From NCBI RefSeq assembly GCF_002746455.1, contig NZ_NWUW01000003.1:1-64000 (forward strand): DNA of 64,000 nt. Direction: 5' to 3'. Shown one piece after another: positions 44,575 to 53,652 of this stretch. This stretch comes from Bacillus fungorum. Lineage in GTDB: Bacteria; Bacillota; Bacilli; Bacillales; Bacillaceae_G. The position numbers and the translations under genes are program-made. How positions within the stretch are numbered: the stretch's first letter is position 1; every line of letters begins with the position of its first letter. The notes below the pieces were generated by a model. It had not been told where the DNA came from. It searched no databases and worked only from the letters and a program-made list of their open reading frames with translations.

Positions 44575-44829
44575 TTATGCATTGATTTTATTCAAAATTG
44601 CGACTTTATTCGTCGTAAATAATAGATAATTTTGTTTTACTGTTCTGATTAAAATCCGGTCTGTTGTAGCGTATGCTGTTCCAATTCGGATTACGTTTTC
44701 TTCTTCTACACCAGCATAGGTTTCATCTTCTGTAACTTCAATAATTTCACTTAATGGAATTTGAACCTTAGCTAGTTGCCATGAAATAATTAATTCTTCA
44801 TCTGTTTTTTTGACATCGATACCTAGCAT
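44575..44829 (-). CDS. SunI/YnzG family protein
   Basis: This 84-residue protein begins [22 protein letters not shown] and is all beta in pattern (a bacterial PH-like domain). It resembles B. subtilis YnzG and SunI, the sublancin immunity protein, but lacks the membrane segment of SunI. ATG 44829 follows GAAAGG; the longer open frame to 44988 has no start site. No bacteriocin genes are nearby, so immunity is not implied. The 44830-45194 gap shows no further feature. Confidence 0.75.
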   Translation of the reverse strand: MLGIDVKKTDEELIISWQLAKVQIPLSEIIEVTEDETYAGVEEENVIRIGTAYATTDRILIRTVKQNYLLFTTNKVAILNKINA

Positions 44830-45194
44830 GTTACCAAAACCTTTCTGTATTAAAATATCACTATTAATTTTATTATACAGATTCAAAGGTTTTATTTCTA
44901 TTATGAAATTTGATTTTTCAATTTTTTTACAAGGTATCGTACTATGAACAAAAAAGGGTATCCACTGGCACCTGCAATCTTTCTGCAATGAAGACGATCT
45001 TTTTTATTTTGTGAATTTTTGAGAATAATGAATACAGTTATTATACTTTTTTAATTGCATGTGGATATAGGATAAAGTTGATTTATTATCCTATATTAAA
45101 ATAAAAATAAACCACTGTTCGATTTGAATATTCCACGATATAATGATGAGAGTTTATATCTGAAGAAATATTTATATAAGAAGTGAGGTACTGT

Positions 45195-46034
45195 ATGAAA
45201 AAAAGAACGACAGACATTATTTTTATTATTATTGGTGCATTCCTTTTTGCATTAGGTGTCAATTTGTTTGTTATCCCGAATGAGTTCGGTGAAGGCGGGG
45301 TAACAGGTATCACGATTATTACGTACTATTTATTTGAGTGGTCACCAGGCTTAGTTAACTTAATTTTAAATGCAATTTTGTTAATAGTTGGTTATAAATT
45401 TTTAAATAAGATTACAACAATTTATACGATTATCGCTGTAGTTACGAACTCGCTATTCCTTCATTTGACAGAGGGATGGACAATTGCTTCGGATGAAATG
45501 CTTGTAAATGCCATTTTCGGAGGAATATTTATTGGGTGCGGGATTGGTCTTATCATTCGCGTTGGCGGAACAACTGCAGGTACTACCATCTTAGCAAGGA
45601 TGACGCATAAATATTTAGGATGGAGCATTAGCTACGGTCTACTGTTCTTCGATTTAATCGTTGCGTTTTCATCTTATTTCATCATTGGTGCAGAAAAACT
45701 GATGATAACAATTATTATGCTATATGTAGCAACGAAAGTGATGGAATTTGTAATTGAAGGCTTAAATCCGAAGAAGGCTATTACGATTATTTCTGATAAC
45801 CCAAATGAAATCGCCGGTAAGGTGACTACATTAATGGGCAGAGGGGTTACGGTGTACTCAGGTCATGGCTATTACACGAAAACGCCGAAGGAAATTCTTT
45901 ATGTTGTTATTAATAAGCAAGAAGTAGTGAAGCTAAAGAGGATTGTTCAAACTACGGATCCGGCTGCGTTCATCGCTATACACGATGTTCGTGATGTGTT
46001 TGGAGAAGGATTTGTTGATATTTCAAAGGCTTAA
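45195..46034 (+). CDS. YitT family membrane protein (DUF2179)
   Basis: This 279-residue protein has five or six membrane segments in the first 200 residues (NEFGEGGVTGITIITYYLF; GCGIGLIIRVGGTTAGTTI) and a C-terminal DUF2179 domain (about 215-279; GRGVTVYSGHGYYTKTPKEILY). YitT proteins are common in Bacillus with several paralogues; function unsettled. ATG 45195 is placed 6 bases after GTGAGG. Confidence 0.88.
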   Translation: MKKRTTDIIFIIIGAFLFALGVNLFVIPNEFGEGGVTGITIITYYLFEWSPGLVNLILNAILLIVGYKFLNKITTIYTIIAVVTNSLFLHLTEGWTIASDEMLVNAIFGGIFIGCGIGLIIRVGGTTAGTTILARMTHKYLGWSISYGLLFFDLIVAFSSYFIIGAEKLMITIIMLYVATKVMEFVIEGLNPKKAITIISDNPNEIAGKVTTLMGRGVTVYSGHGYYTKTPKEILYVVINKQEVVKLKRIVQTTDPAAFIAIHDVRDVFGEGFVDISKA

Positions 46035-46075
46035 AAATTGTTTTTGATTAAACTAATCTTAATACTAAAATGTGA

Positions 46076-46118
46076 GAATCTATTTTGAATCATCTTTTTT
46101 CAAAATAGATTCTTTTTC
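46076..46118 (+). terminator. Terminator
   Basis: GAATCTATTTTGAA..TTCAAAATAGATTCTTTTT after the YitT gene. Confidence 0.85.
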
Positions 46119-46181
46119 TTGCAAAAAAACCAATTGTTTCTTAATGTAAGAAATGTAGAAGGATGAACAAGAGAGGGTTTA

Positions 46182-46859
46182 ATGAAGATGATACATATTT
46201 TATTAGCTGATGATGATAAGCATATTAGAGAGTTGTTACATTACCATTTACAAAAAGAGGGGTTTAAAGTTTTTGAAGCAGAAGATGGAAAGGTAGCGCA
46301 AGACGTATTAGAGAAAGAAAATATTCATCTTGCGATAGTAGACATTATGATGCCATTTGTTGATGGCTATACGTTATGTGAAGAAATTCGGAAGTATCAT
46401 GATATACCGGTTATTTTATTAACGGCGAAAGATCAGTTAGTTGATAAAGAAAAAGGATTTATTTCTGGTACAGACGATTATATTGTAAAACCGTTTGAGC
46501 CAGCTGAAGTCATTTTCCGCATGAAAGCGTTGCTGCGTCGTTATCAAATGCTGAGTGCTGATATGATTACGCTACACGGTACGACAATTGACCGAAAAGG
46601 CTTTGAAGTGAAGTGTAACGGTCAAACGATTTTGCTTCCATTAAAGGAATTTGAATTGTTATCACAACTAGCTAGTTATCCTGGAAGAACATTTTCAAGA
46701 GAAGAACTAATTGAATTAGTATGGGGAATGGACTTTGAAGGAGATGAACGAACAGTTGACGTTCATGTGAAACGACTGAGAGATCGCTTCTCAAAACGAA
46801 CGGATGATTTTCAAATTACGACAGTACGTGGACTCGGTTATAAGTTGGAGTTGAAATAA
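46182..46859 (+). CDS. hssR: Heme response regulator HssR
   Basis: This 225-residue OmpR-type regulator has a receiver domain with the acidic pair at 10-12, phospho-acceptor Asp54 (VDIMMP) and conserved Lys in DDYIVKPFEP. The DNA-binding winged helix covers about 130-222. The segment ISGTDDYIVKPFE and the WG..EGDERTVDVHVKRLR tract are very like Staphylococcus aureus HssR. With HssS it should turn on hrtBA when heme is toxic; the exact HssR direct repeat stands before hrtB in this window. Confidence 0.88.
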   Translation: MKMIHILLADDDKHIRELLHYHLQKEGFKVFEAEDGKVAQDVLEKENIHLAIVDIMMPFVDGYTLCEEIRKYHDIPVILLTAKDQLVDKEKGFISGTDDYIVKPFEPAEVIFRMKALLRRYQMLSADMITLHGTTIDRKGFEVKCNGQTILLPLKEFELLSQLASYPGRTFSREELIELVWGMDFEGDERTVDVHVKRLRDRFSKRTDDFQITTVRGLGYKLELK

Positions 46860-46860
46860 A

Positions 46861-48237
46861 ATGAAATCATTATATTCTAGATTTGTTTTTATGACGGTTG
46901 GAATCATGCTACTTAGCAGTATTATCGGTTTTTTATTAACAAATGTGTACTATCAAGTGAAGTTAAAACCGTACAATAGTGAAAAGATTTTAATGTATGC
47001 GGAAGAAGTAAAATCGTTATATGAAAAGCAAAGTGAAGAAAATCAAGAGGCATACTTACAGTCTATTGCGAAGCTAGGATATGAAATTTATATTGTCGAT
47101 GATCAAAAGAATGGAAAGCGTATCGGCAATGCGTTTCGTAAAACGACAATAAGTGATGATACCGTTCATAAAGTATTGCAAGGTGAAACGTTTAATGGTG
47201 TTTCTACTTATCCAACGCGTCTTTTCATTACAGGTTTTTTCGACAATGAATTAATTAATAGCGTAGGTGTACCAGTGCAACACGGTGATAAACAGTACGC
47301 TTTATTCATTCGCCCTGACATACAGCAACAATTTGGTGAGATGCGAATTTTCTTAGCGGTATTACTAGGGTTTATCGTACTATTAAGCATTATCTTTATC
47401 GCAATCGCAGCAGGTTATATCGTTCGTCCTATTCGTAAATTTACAAGGGCTACGCAAAAAATTGCGAGTGGGGAATATGAAATTGAATTAGACGTAAAAC
47501 GAAAAGATGAAATAGGGACGTTATCTACAAGCTTCCAAAAGATGACGAAAAGTATTAAAGAACTAGATGAAATGAGACAAGAATTCGTTTCGAACGTTTC
47601 ACATGAATTCCAGTCACCGCTTTCTTCTATACAAGGTTTTTCAAAGACATTACAAACAGAAAAGATGAGCGTGGAAGAAAGAAACCATTACTTACAAATT
47701 ATTGAGGGCGAAAGTAAGCGAATGTCTAGTTTATGTAAACAGTTACTTACGCTCGCTTCATTAGATAAAGAAGAGAAAGTGTTGCAAATAAAAGAATTCA
47801 ATTTGCAGAAGCAAATTAAAGACGTCATTTTTATGCTCGAGTGGAAATGGCGCGAAAAAGATATCGCCGTTGAATTTGATGTACCGGATATCGTCATAAA
47901 AGGTGACGAAAACTTACTTCATCAAGTATGGAGTAATATTTTCACGAATAGCATCAAGTTTTCAAATGACGGTGGGACCATTGAGTTTTTTGTCGAAGAG
48001 TTAGAATCTAGCGTTATAATCTCTATATCCGATAACGGAATCGGTATGGAAAAAGAAGAAATGGATCGTATTTTTGATCGTTTTTACAAAGTAGATACAG
48101 CAAGGGCAAGAAACGTAGAAGGTAGTGGCTTAGGATTATCTATCGTGCAGAAGATTGTTGAACTGCATAAAGGAACCGTTTCGGTATATAGCACCAAAGG
48201 AGAAGGGACTAACGTTCGAGTGGAGCTTCCGAAATAG
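46861..48237 (+). CDS. hssS: Heme sensor histidine kinase HssS
   Basis: This 458-residue kinase has two membrane helices (about 10-30 and 162-188) around an extracellular sensor region of about 130 residues, then HAMP (about 188-240). The phospho-acceptor is His248 in NVSHEFQSPLSS, and the ATPase domain carries N, G1 (DNGIGM) and G2 (GSGLGLSI) boxes. Starts 1 base after hssR, same transcript. Its place beside hssR and the HrtBA exporter fits HssS, which senses heme-induced membrane stress. Confidence 0.87.
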   Translation: MKSLYSRFVFMTVGIMLLSSIIGFLLTNVYYQVKLKPYNSEKILMYAEEVKSLYEKQSEENQEAYLQSIAKLGYEIYIVDDQKNGKRIGNAFRKTTISDDTVHKVLQGETFNGVSTYPTRLFITGFFDNELINSVGVPVQHGDKQYALFIRPDIQQQFGEMRIFLAVLLGFIVLLSIIFIAIAAGYIVRPIRKFTRATQKIASGEYEIELDVKRKDEIGTLSTSFQKMTKSIKELDEMRQEFVSNVSHEFQSPLSSIQGFSKTLQTEKMSVEERNHYLQIIEGESKRMSSLCKQLLTLASLDKEEKVLQIKEFNLQKQIKDVIFMLEWKWREKDIAVEFDVPDIVIKGDENLLHQVWSNIFTNSIKFSNDGGTIEFFVEELESSVIISISDNGIGMEKEEMDRIFDRFYKVDTARARNVEGSGLGLSIVQKIVELHKGTVSVYSTKGEGTNVRVELPK

Positions 48238-48241
48238 ATGG

Positions 48242-48274
48242 AAGAGGCTGTTTGGGAACAGCCTCTTCTTTTTG
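48242..48274 (+). terminator. Terminator of hssRS
   Basis: AAGAGGCTGTT..AACAGCCTCTTCTTTTT right after hssS. Confidence 0.88.
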
Positions 48275-48373
48275 TCGTTTTTTGTTGGTAAGTCGATATA
48301 ATTGAAAAATCGCTGATATATTTTGAGTTGCGCCGATATATTATGAAAATCGCTGATATAAATTTCACGTACT
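48271..48373. repeat. Dispersed repeat copy 1 (TCGNTGATATA-type)
   Basis: The stretch starts GTCGTTTTTTGTTGGTAAGT and then repeats a GATATA core four times (TCGATATA, TCGCTGATATA, GCCGATATA, TCGCTGATATA), ending AAATTTCACGTAC. A shorter copy with the same start and end lies at 57019-57081. It looks like a B. cereus-group interspersed repeat. Confidence 0.5.
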
Positions 48374-48383
48374 GCCACTTCTG

Positions 48384-49235
48384 CTATAAAGCTGCACCTT
48401 TCCCGCGCTCTACTTTAAACCGAACCCCAAAAGTATCCGCTGTAATCTCATCAGCTTTCGGCAATGCTCGTAATTTTGGATGAAGTAGCCATACGAGAGA
48501 AATAAATAAAATTCCGATGCTAGCGAGTGCGAAAATGAGTTGGCTACTAAATACATTCGCAGCATATCCACCAATTAAAGAACCGAACGGCATAGCAATT
48601 GTGCCCATACTTCGCATGACTGAGTTAATGCGTCCAATATATTGATTTGGAATTACCATTTGACTAATTGTCGCAAATAATATGTTGGTTGCACCAATTG
48701 GAATCCAAGCTAGGCCGAATAAAAAAATAGACAGCCATTGAAACGGTACGATCGTAGAGAGAAACCAAAAGCTAGCGCCAGTCGCAAAGCCAATAATAGA
48801 GACACGGCCAATATTACGTTTACCAACCCATGAACTGAATAATGCACCGAGGAGACTACCTGCTGATATAGCAGCTAAGAAGAAGCCATATGATTTCACG
48901 CCTCCTAAAGAATCAGCGAAAGAAGGGAGTATTGCCATCGTCATACCGATTGAAAAATTAGCGACTACTGAACCGATTAAGAATACGCCCATTAATGAAC
49001 GGAAGACGATTGAAAAACCTTCTTTTAAATCAGAGAAATATTGTTTAGTTGATAGCGATGTATTGGTTTCTACTTGCTTTGGCATTTTTAGTGAAAAGAA
49101 CAAAAGGGCAGTAATCGCGAATGTTAAGGAGTCGACCACATATAAAGTAATGGCACCAAGTAGTGCTACTAATATTCCAGAAAGAGTCGTACAAATTAAA
49201 TCAATACCTTGATACGCAAATGAAAAGAGAGAGTT
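48384..49235 (-). pseudogene. MFS transporter gene truncated by an IS element
   Basis: The frame encodes the C-terminal 280 or so residues of an MFS permease. The track of helices starts at about LFSFAYQGIDLICTTLSG and runs on through VDSLTFAITALLFFSLK, GSVVANFSIGM and NSVMRSMGTIAMPFGSLIGGY. The first 120-130 residues are missing: upstream coding breaks off at about 49235, where the IS200/IS605 element begins, and no N-terminal part is found beyond the element. An internal GTG at 49139 opens 251 residues, but a half transporter is unlikely to work. Confidence 0.75.
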
Positions 49236-49402
49236 TCCTTTTAACGAATTTCCCGAAAGAGTTCTCCTTCCTCAAGCGTGTGAAGGGCATAGCCCAACGA
49301 TAGGTGGGAGATGAATTTCGGTTTTGCGCAGTCAAAAGGCTTTTCCTTTTATTTTCACTTCCGATATAATCAGTCTTATAAAGGGTAAAGGTTGGTATAT
49401 CA

Positions 49403-49807
49403 ATGAAGTTAGATAGCAATAATCATTCAGTGTTCTTATTGTATTATCACCTTGTATTGGTCGTGAAATACAGAAGAAATGTATTTGATGATGATATATC
49501 GGACTATGCAAAAGACATGTTTGTCCGACTATCTGAAAACTATAACATCACATTAGTTGAATGGAATCATGATGTAGACCATGTGCATATCTTATTCAAG
49601 GCACATCCGAATACAGAAATGACAAAGTTCATTAATGCTTATAAAAGTGCAAGTTCTCGACTCATCAAGAGAGACTTTCCCCATGTGAGAAAGAAACTTT
49701 GGAAAGAAATGTTTTGGTCAAGAAGCTTTTGCTTGATTACTACGGGTGGTTCACCGATAGATATAGTAAAGAAATACATTGAAAATCAAGGGAAAAGTGA
49801 GGTGTAG
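49403..49807 (+). CDS. tnpA: IS200/IS605 transposase TnpA (Y1, HUH)
   Basis: This 134-residue protein has the HUH motif DVDHVHIL (His60, His62), catalytic Tyr125 in IVKKYIENQ and the family start YYHLVLVVKYRRNVF. All key residues are present, so it should be active. It performs single-stranded excision and insertion at hairpin ends. Its promoter (TATAAT at 49365-49370) is within the element. Three bases before tnpB. Confidence 0.92.
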   Translation: MKLDSNNHSVFLLYYHLVLVVKYRRNVFDDDISDYAKDMFVRLSENYNITLVEWNHDVDHVHILFKAHPNTEMTKFINAYKSASSRLIKRDFPHVRKKLWKEMFWSRSFCLITTGGSPIDIVKKYIENQGKSEV

Positions 49808-49810
49808 GAA

Positions 49811-50899
49811 ATGTTAAAATCATACAAATATCGTATCTATCCAAATAAAGAACAACAAATGTTTTTCTCAAAAACATTTGGATGTGTTCGATTTGTATAC
49901 AACAAGATGCTTGCAGATAGAATCAAATCTTATCAAGAATTACAGGATAAACTTGATAAATCTGTTAAATATCCTACGCCTGCACAATATAAGGCTGAAT
50001 TTCCATTCCTAAAGGAAGTGGATAGCCTTGCGTTGGCGAATGCTCAAATGAATTTGAATAAAGCATACGCTAACTTTTTCCGGGATAAATCTGTTGGATT
50101 CCCGAAATTCAAAAGTAAGAAAGATAACCATCGTAGTTATACAACAAATAACCAAAAAGGCACGGTTTACATTGAGAGTGGTTATATCAAGCTACCCAAA
50201 CTAAAGACCTTGGTAAGGATTAAACAGCACAGACAATTCTTTGGATTAATTAAGTCTACTACAGTGTCTCAAACACCTACTGGTAAATACTTTGTATCGA
50301 TTTTAGTAGAAGAAAATGTACAATTGTTTCCTAAAGTTGATGCAAAAGTTGGTATTGATGTTGGGCTAAAAGACTTTGCAATATTGTCTAATGGCAAGAA
50401 ATATGAGAACCCTAAATGGTTGAGAAAAGCCGAAAGAAGATTAGCCCTTCTGCAGCGCTCTTTGTCGCGCAAAAAGAAAGGTTCAAACAATAGAAATAAG
50501 GACAGGTTACAAGTTGCAAGACTTCATGAGAAGATTGCGAATCAACGCAATGATTTTCTTCACAAGATAAGCAATGAAATCACAAACGAAAACCAAGTAA
50601 TTGTGATTGAGGACTTGAAAGTGAAGAACATGCAAAAGAATCACAAATTAGCAAAAGCAATCAGTGAAGTATCTTGGGCTAAATTCAGAGAGCACCTTGA
50701 CTATAAAGCAATATGGAAAGGTCGCGATTTGATAGTCGCACCTAAGAATTATGCGAGTAGTCAATTGTGTTCTTGCTGTGGTTATAAAAATAAGGAAGTC
50801 AAGAATTTAAGCCTTAGAGAGTGGACTTGCCCTGAATGCAATAGCCATCATGATAGAGATGTAAACGCAAGTATAAACTTACTAAAATTAGCCACGTAA
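49811..50899 (+). CDS. tnpB: TnpB RNA-guided nuclease (OrfB)
   Basis: This 362-residue protein starts with the helix-turn-helix part ([14 protein letters not shown]). The RuvC residues are Asp183 (GIDVGLKDF), Glu267 ([11 protein letters not shown]) and Asp350 ([11 protein letters not shown]), and the zinc finger has Cys320, Cys323, Cys340 and Cys343. TnpB proteins, ancestors of Cas12, cut DNA guided by an RNA from the element's right end and help keep the element in place. No truncation is seen. Confidence 0.93.
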   Translation: MLKSYKYRIYPNKEQQMFFSKTFGCVRFVYNKMLADRIKSYQELQDKLDKSVKYPTPAQYKAEFPFLKEVDSLALANAQMNLNKAYANFFRDKSVGFPKFKSKKDNHRSYTTNNQKGTVYIESGYIKLPKLKTLVRIKQHRQFFGLIKSTTVSQTPTGKYFVSILVEENVQLFPKVDAKVGIDVGLKDFAILSNGKKYENPKWLRKAERRLALLQRSLSRKKKGSNNRNKDRLQVARLHEKIANQRNDFLHKISNEITNENQVIVIEDLKVKNMQKNHKLAKAISEVSWAKFREHLDYKAIWKGRDLIVAPKNYASSQLCSCCGYKNKEVKNLSLREWTCPECNSHHDRDVNASINLLKLAT

Positions 50900-51030
50900 T
50901 TGGTATTTTCTTTAGGGGTAGGTACTACCCTTATAGCTTGGTAAATATAGATAGCTAATAAAAGTATCTACTTCCCAAGAAGCTCCCACTTCAAACAGTC
51001 CGTAAGGACGTTAAGTGGTGAGTAGTTCAC
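50880..51030 (+). ncRNA. Probable omega (re)RNA and right end of the element
   Basis: The last codons of tnpB and the following 130 bases contain GGGGTAGG..CTACCC-like pairing and the nested hairpin CCCACTT-AGTCC-GTAA-GGAC-AAGTGG. In the family this region gives the guide RNA scaffold, with the guide taken from the DNA flanking TTCAC at 51030, here starting TCTACTCC. Inferred from position and folding. Confidence 0.55.
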
Positions 51031-51095
51031 TCTACTCCTTTATAATAAATTTATTCGGTAAAATAAATTTGACTGTTTATGTAAAAAAAATCGTA

Positions 51096-51672
51096 TTACG
51101 ATTTTTCTTCTTTTTTCACAAAGCGCTGCATTGCTTTTTCATCGATTTGTAGTGCAGTAGTAGAAATGTAATAAGATTTACTATTTGGATCTTTATCCGC
51201 ATCTTTTGCAATCTCGTTTAATTCAGCCATCAATTCATGAAACTTTTTCACCCACACTTGAAATTGTTCTGGCGTGGCATCAAACTCCCAGCAAGATGAA
51301 ACGTAATTCCACTCAGCTGGATCTTCGCTTACTTTCCGTCATTTGTAAAAAGATTTGGCGACCTGATTCGCTTAATATTTCTAAATGTGGTAATAGGTTC
51401 GCCGCAGGGGTGAAGCCTTTAGCAACAGATTGATAAAACTTTTGAACGATGCCATTCTTTTCTTCTGTATAAACAATTTCTATAAAACCGTTCTTTTCTA
51501 ATTCTTTTAAATGATAATGAATTTTCGCCCTTGGAATGCCGAATTTCTCAGATAGTAATTGTCCTGTATAAGGAAGTTCGCATAGACGCATCATCATTTC
51601 GACACGTAGTGGATCGCTTATTGCTTTTAGTTGGCTATAAGTAGTTAGTGTCAACATGGGCTTCAACATGAT
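51096..51672 (-). pseudogene. ArsR-like HTH regulator gene with frameshift
   Basis: From ATG 51672 (site GAGGAG) the frame encodes a winged helix (YSQLKAISDPLRVEMMMRLC, IPRAKIHYHLKELEKNGFIE) and breaks at 51329-51331, where the first frame ends at 51313. Shifting by one base restores a long protein-like tail, EDPAEWNYVSSCWEFDATPE to QRFVKKEEKS, ending at 51096. Together they make about 191 residues, so the original was one protein. It lies next to the truncated MFS gene and divergent from hrtB; it probably regulated the MFS gene. Confidence 0.72.
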
Positions 51673-51783
51673 CAACTCCTCAAATGAAATTACTCGGTCA
51701 AGATTATTTGACTGAATTGTATCAAGGATTCTGAATATTTTCAATGCTTTCTGAAAATTAAATCTTCCTCTCTGTAATCTTCT

Positions 51784-51803
51784 GTTCATATTCCGTTCAT
51801 ATT
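51784..51803 (+). promoter_or_regulatory. HssR-binding direct repeat
   Basis: GTTCATATT-CC-GTTCATATT is exactly the direct repeat GTTCATATT-N2-GTTCATATT reported for HssR at the S. aureus hrtAB promoter. A TATGAT (51811-51816) follows in -10 position. It lies 49 bases before hrtB. Confidence 0.9.
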
Positions 51804-51851
51804 TCTTTTTTATGATAAGTGCATAGAAAGAAAGAGGAAGGAGCGAGCGAA

Positions 51852-52916
51852 ATGTTTTTAGCTCTGCGTGAATTAAAACAATCAAAATTAAGATACGGAT
51901 TAATCGGACTGATTATGGTGTTATTATCATTTTTAGTCCTTGTAATTTCAGGATTAGCAAATGGACTATCTTATGATAATGCTTCATCGATTCAAAATAT
52001 GGAGGCAAATAAGTTCGTTTTAGCAGATGATGCGGAAAATAAATTACTTCGTTCACAAATTAAGAAAGAAGATGTAGATAACGTAGTAAATCAAGTAGGC
52101 GAGAAAGAGGCCGTTCCGTTTCGTGTGAAAGTTTCAACGTATGAAAAGAAAGATAGTTCGAAAAAAGTGGATGTCGCTATTTTCTCAAGTGAACGAGATT
52201 CATTTTTAGAACCGAACATTGTAAAAGGTGAGAAATTAGGTACAGCAAATAACGAAATGGTTGCTGACGAATCAATTAAAGAAAAAGGAATCGATATTGG
52301 GGATACAATTATTGATCCTGTTTCAAAAAAAGAATTTACAATCGTTGGATTTACGAAAGACCAAATGTTTAGCCATACACCAGTCGTATATGTAAATGAA
52401 GATGTATGGGGGGCTATCTCACAACCAAACCAAAAAGATTATAGTGCAATTGCGCTTAATACAGATAAAGAGATTAAAAATGCTCATGTTATTGATAAAA
52501 AAGAAGTACTACAAAGTATTCCAGGGTTTAAAGAAGAGCAAGGAACATTAACGATGATCATTGCGTTCTTACTTGTTATCGCTGCGTTACTAATCGGTGT
52601 ATTCTTCTACGTCATTACACTACAAAAAACACAGCAATTAGGTGTATTAAAAGCAATCGGTACGAAGAACTCTTATTTAGCAAATAGCTTAGTCGTGCAG
52701 GCTTTATTCTTATCAGTCGTTGCGATGGTAATTAGTATTGTTCTTGTACAAGGATTAGAACAGATTTTACCAGCAGGTATGCCGTTCTTATTAACAACAC
52801 CGATGATTGCACAATATGCAGCAATCTTTATCGTCATTAGTATTTTAGGAACACTTATTTCGTTATACCAAGTATTAAAAGTTGATGCGCTAGAAGCAAT
52901 TGGAGGCGGGATGTAA
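51852..52916 (+). CDS. hrtB: Heme efflux permease HrtB
   Basis: This 354-residue MacB/FtsX-type permease has a first membrane helix (YGLIGLIMVLLSFLVLVISG), a large extracytoplasmic domain of about 190 residues, then three helices near the end (FLLVIAALLIGVFFYVITL.. to DALEAIGGG). Architecture and the LGVLKAIGTKNSYL loop are like S. aureus HrtB. ATG 51852 is 8 bases after GGAAGGAG; GTG 51819 has no site. HrtBA expels excess heme from the membrane. Confidence 0.88.
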   Translation: MFLALRELKQSKLRYGLIGLIMVLLSFLVLVISGLANGLSYDNASSIQNMEANKFVLADDAENKLLRSQIKKEDVDNVVNQVGEKEAVPFRVKVSTYEKKDSSKKVDVAIFSSERDSFLEPNIVKGEKLGTANNEMVADESIKEKGIDIGDTIIDPVSKKEFTIVGFTKDQMFSHTPVVYVNEDVWGAISQPNQKDYSAIALNTDKEIKNAHVIDKKEVLQSIPGFKEEQGTLTMIIAFLLVIAALLIGVFFYVITLQKTQQLGVLKAIGTKNSYLANSLVVQALFLSVVAMVISIVLVQGLEQILPAGMPFLLTTPMIAQYAAIFIVISILGTLISLYQVLKVDALEAIGGGM

Positions 52917-53587
52917 TGACTTCATTATTAAAATTAGACAAAGTAAGTAAAGTGTACGGAGAAGGGAATACGGAGGTAACAGCCCTTCATCCGATATCGC
53001 TTGATGTGAAAGCTGGAGAGTTTATCGGAATCGTCGGTCCTTCTGGATCAGGGAAAAGTACGTTATTATCAATCGCGGGTGCTTTATTATCACCGTCAAA
53101 AGGAGATATTTACATTCGTGAGCAAAATATTACGAAGTTATCGGAAAAGGAAATGACAGACATTCGTTTGAAAAAAATCGGCTTCATTTTCCAGTTCGCA
53201 AATCTTGTTCCATATTTAAATGTAAAAGAACAATTGCTTTACATTGCAAAGCTTAAAAAAGAAAACAAACAAGAATCCGAAAAGCGTGCGGATCATTTAT
53301 TAGCGGCATTTGGATTAGGAGAAAGAAAAAATCATTATCCAAATCAACTATCTGGCGGAGAAAAACAAAGGGTAGCAATCGCTCGTGCGTTTATGAATAA
53401 CCCAGATTTAATATTAGCGGATGAACCAACGGCAAGCTTAGACTCAAAACGCGCACGTGAAGTCGTTGAAATGATGAAACGTGAAGTGAAAGAAAGCCAA
53501 AAAGCAGCAATTATGATTACGCATGATGAAAGAATGCTTGATGTATGTGATCGTATATTGACACTTCGAGATGGACAATTAATATAA
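52916..53587 (+). CDS. hrtA: Heme efflux ATPase HrtA
   Basis: This 223-residue MacB-type ATPase has Walker A GPSGSGKST (41-49), signature LSGGEKQRVAIARAFM, Walker B LILADEPTASLD and the H-loop in MITHDERM. It closely follows S. aureus HrtA, including VPYL in the Q-loop region and IARAFMNNP. Its ATG overlaps the hrtB stop (TAATG). Gene order hrtB-hrtA is the reverse of S. aureus. Confidence 0.9.
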   Translation: MTSLLKLDKVSKVYGEGNTEVTALHPISLDVKAGEFIGIVGPSGSGKSTLLSIAGALLSPSKGDIYIREQNITKLSEKEMTDIRLKKIGFIFQFANLVPYLNVKEQLLYIAKLKKENKQESEKRADHLLAAFGLGERKNHYPNQLSGGEKQRVAIARAFMNNPDLILADEPTASLDSKRAREVVEMMKREVKESQKAAIMITHDERMLDVCDRILTLRDGQLI

Positions 53588-53589
53588 AG

Positions 53590-53623
53590 AAAAAGGGCCA
53601 ACCGTACATACGGTTGGCTTTTG
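53590..53623. terminator. Terminator of hrtBA
   Basis: AAAAGGGCCAACCGT-ACAT-ACGGTTGGCTTTTG. Confidence 0.8.
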
Positions 53624-53652
53624 TATAATTGTTTTTAATAAGTATAATGGCT

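Larger units (their letters stand above)
49236..51030 (+). mobile_element. IS200/IS605-family element with TnpA and TnpB
   Basis: About 1.8 kb with a Y1 transposase gene, a TnpB gene and subterminal hairpins instead of terminal inverted repeats. Left end: stem-forming sequence around 49255-49320 ending GGTGGGAGATGAA. Right end: nested stem CCCACTT/AAGTGG with AGTCC/GGAC inside (50985-51018), then TTCAC at 51030. It has disrupted an MFS gene. Exact ends are estimates because this family makes no target duplication. Confidence 0.8.

Noticed and set aside
44830..44988. N-terminal extension of the SunI-like protein
   Set aside because: No start site; the family begins at the MLGI residues with a proper ribosome-binding site.
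51185..51433. 82-codon plus-strand ORF
   Set aside because: Antisense to the C-terminal part of the frameshifted ArsR-like gene.
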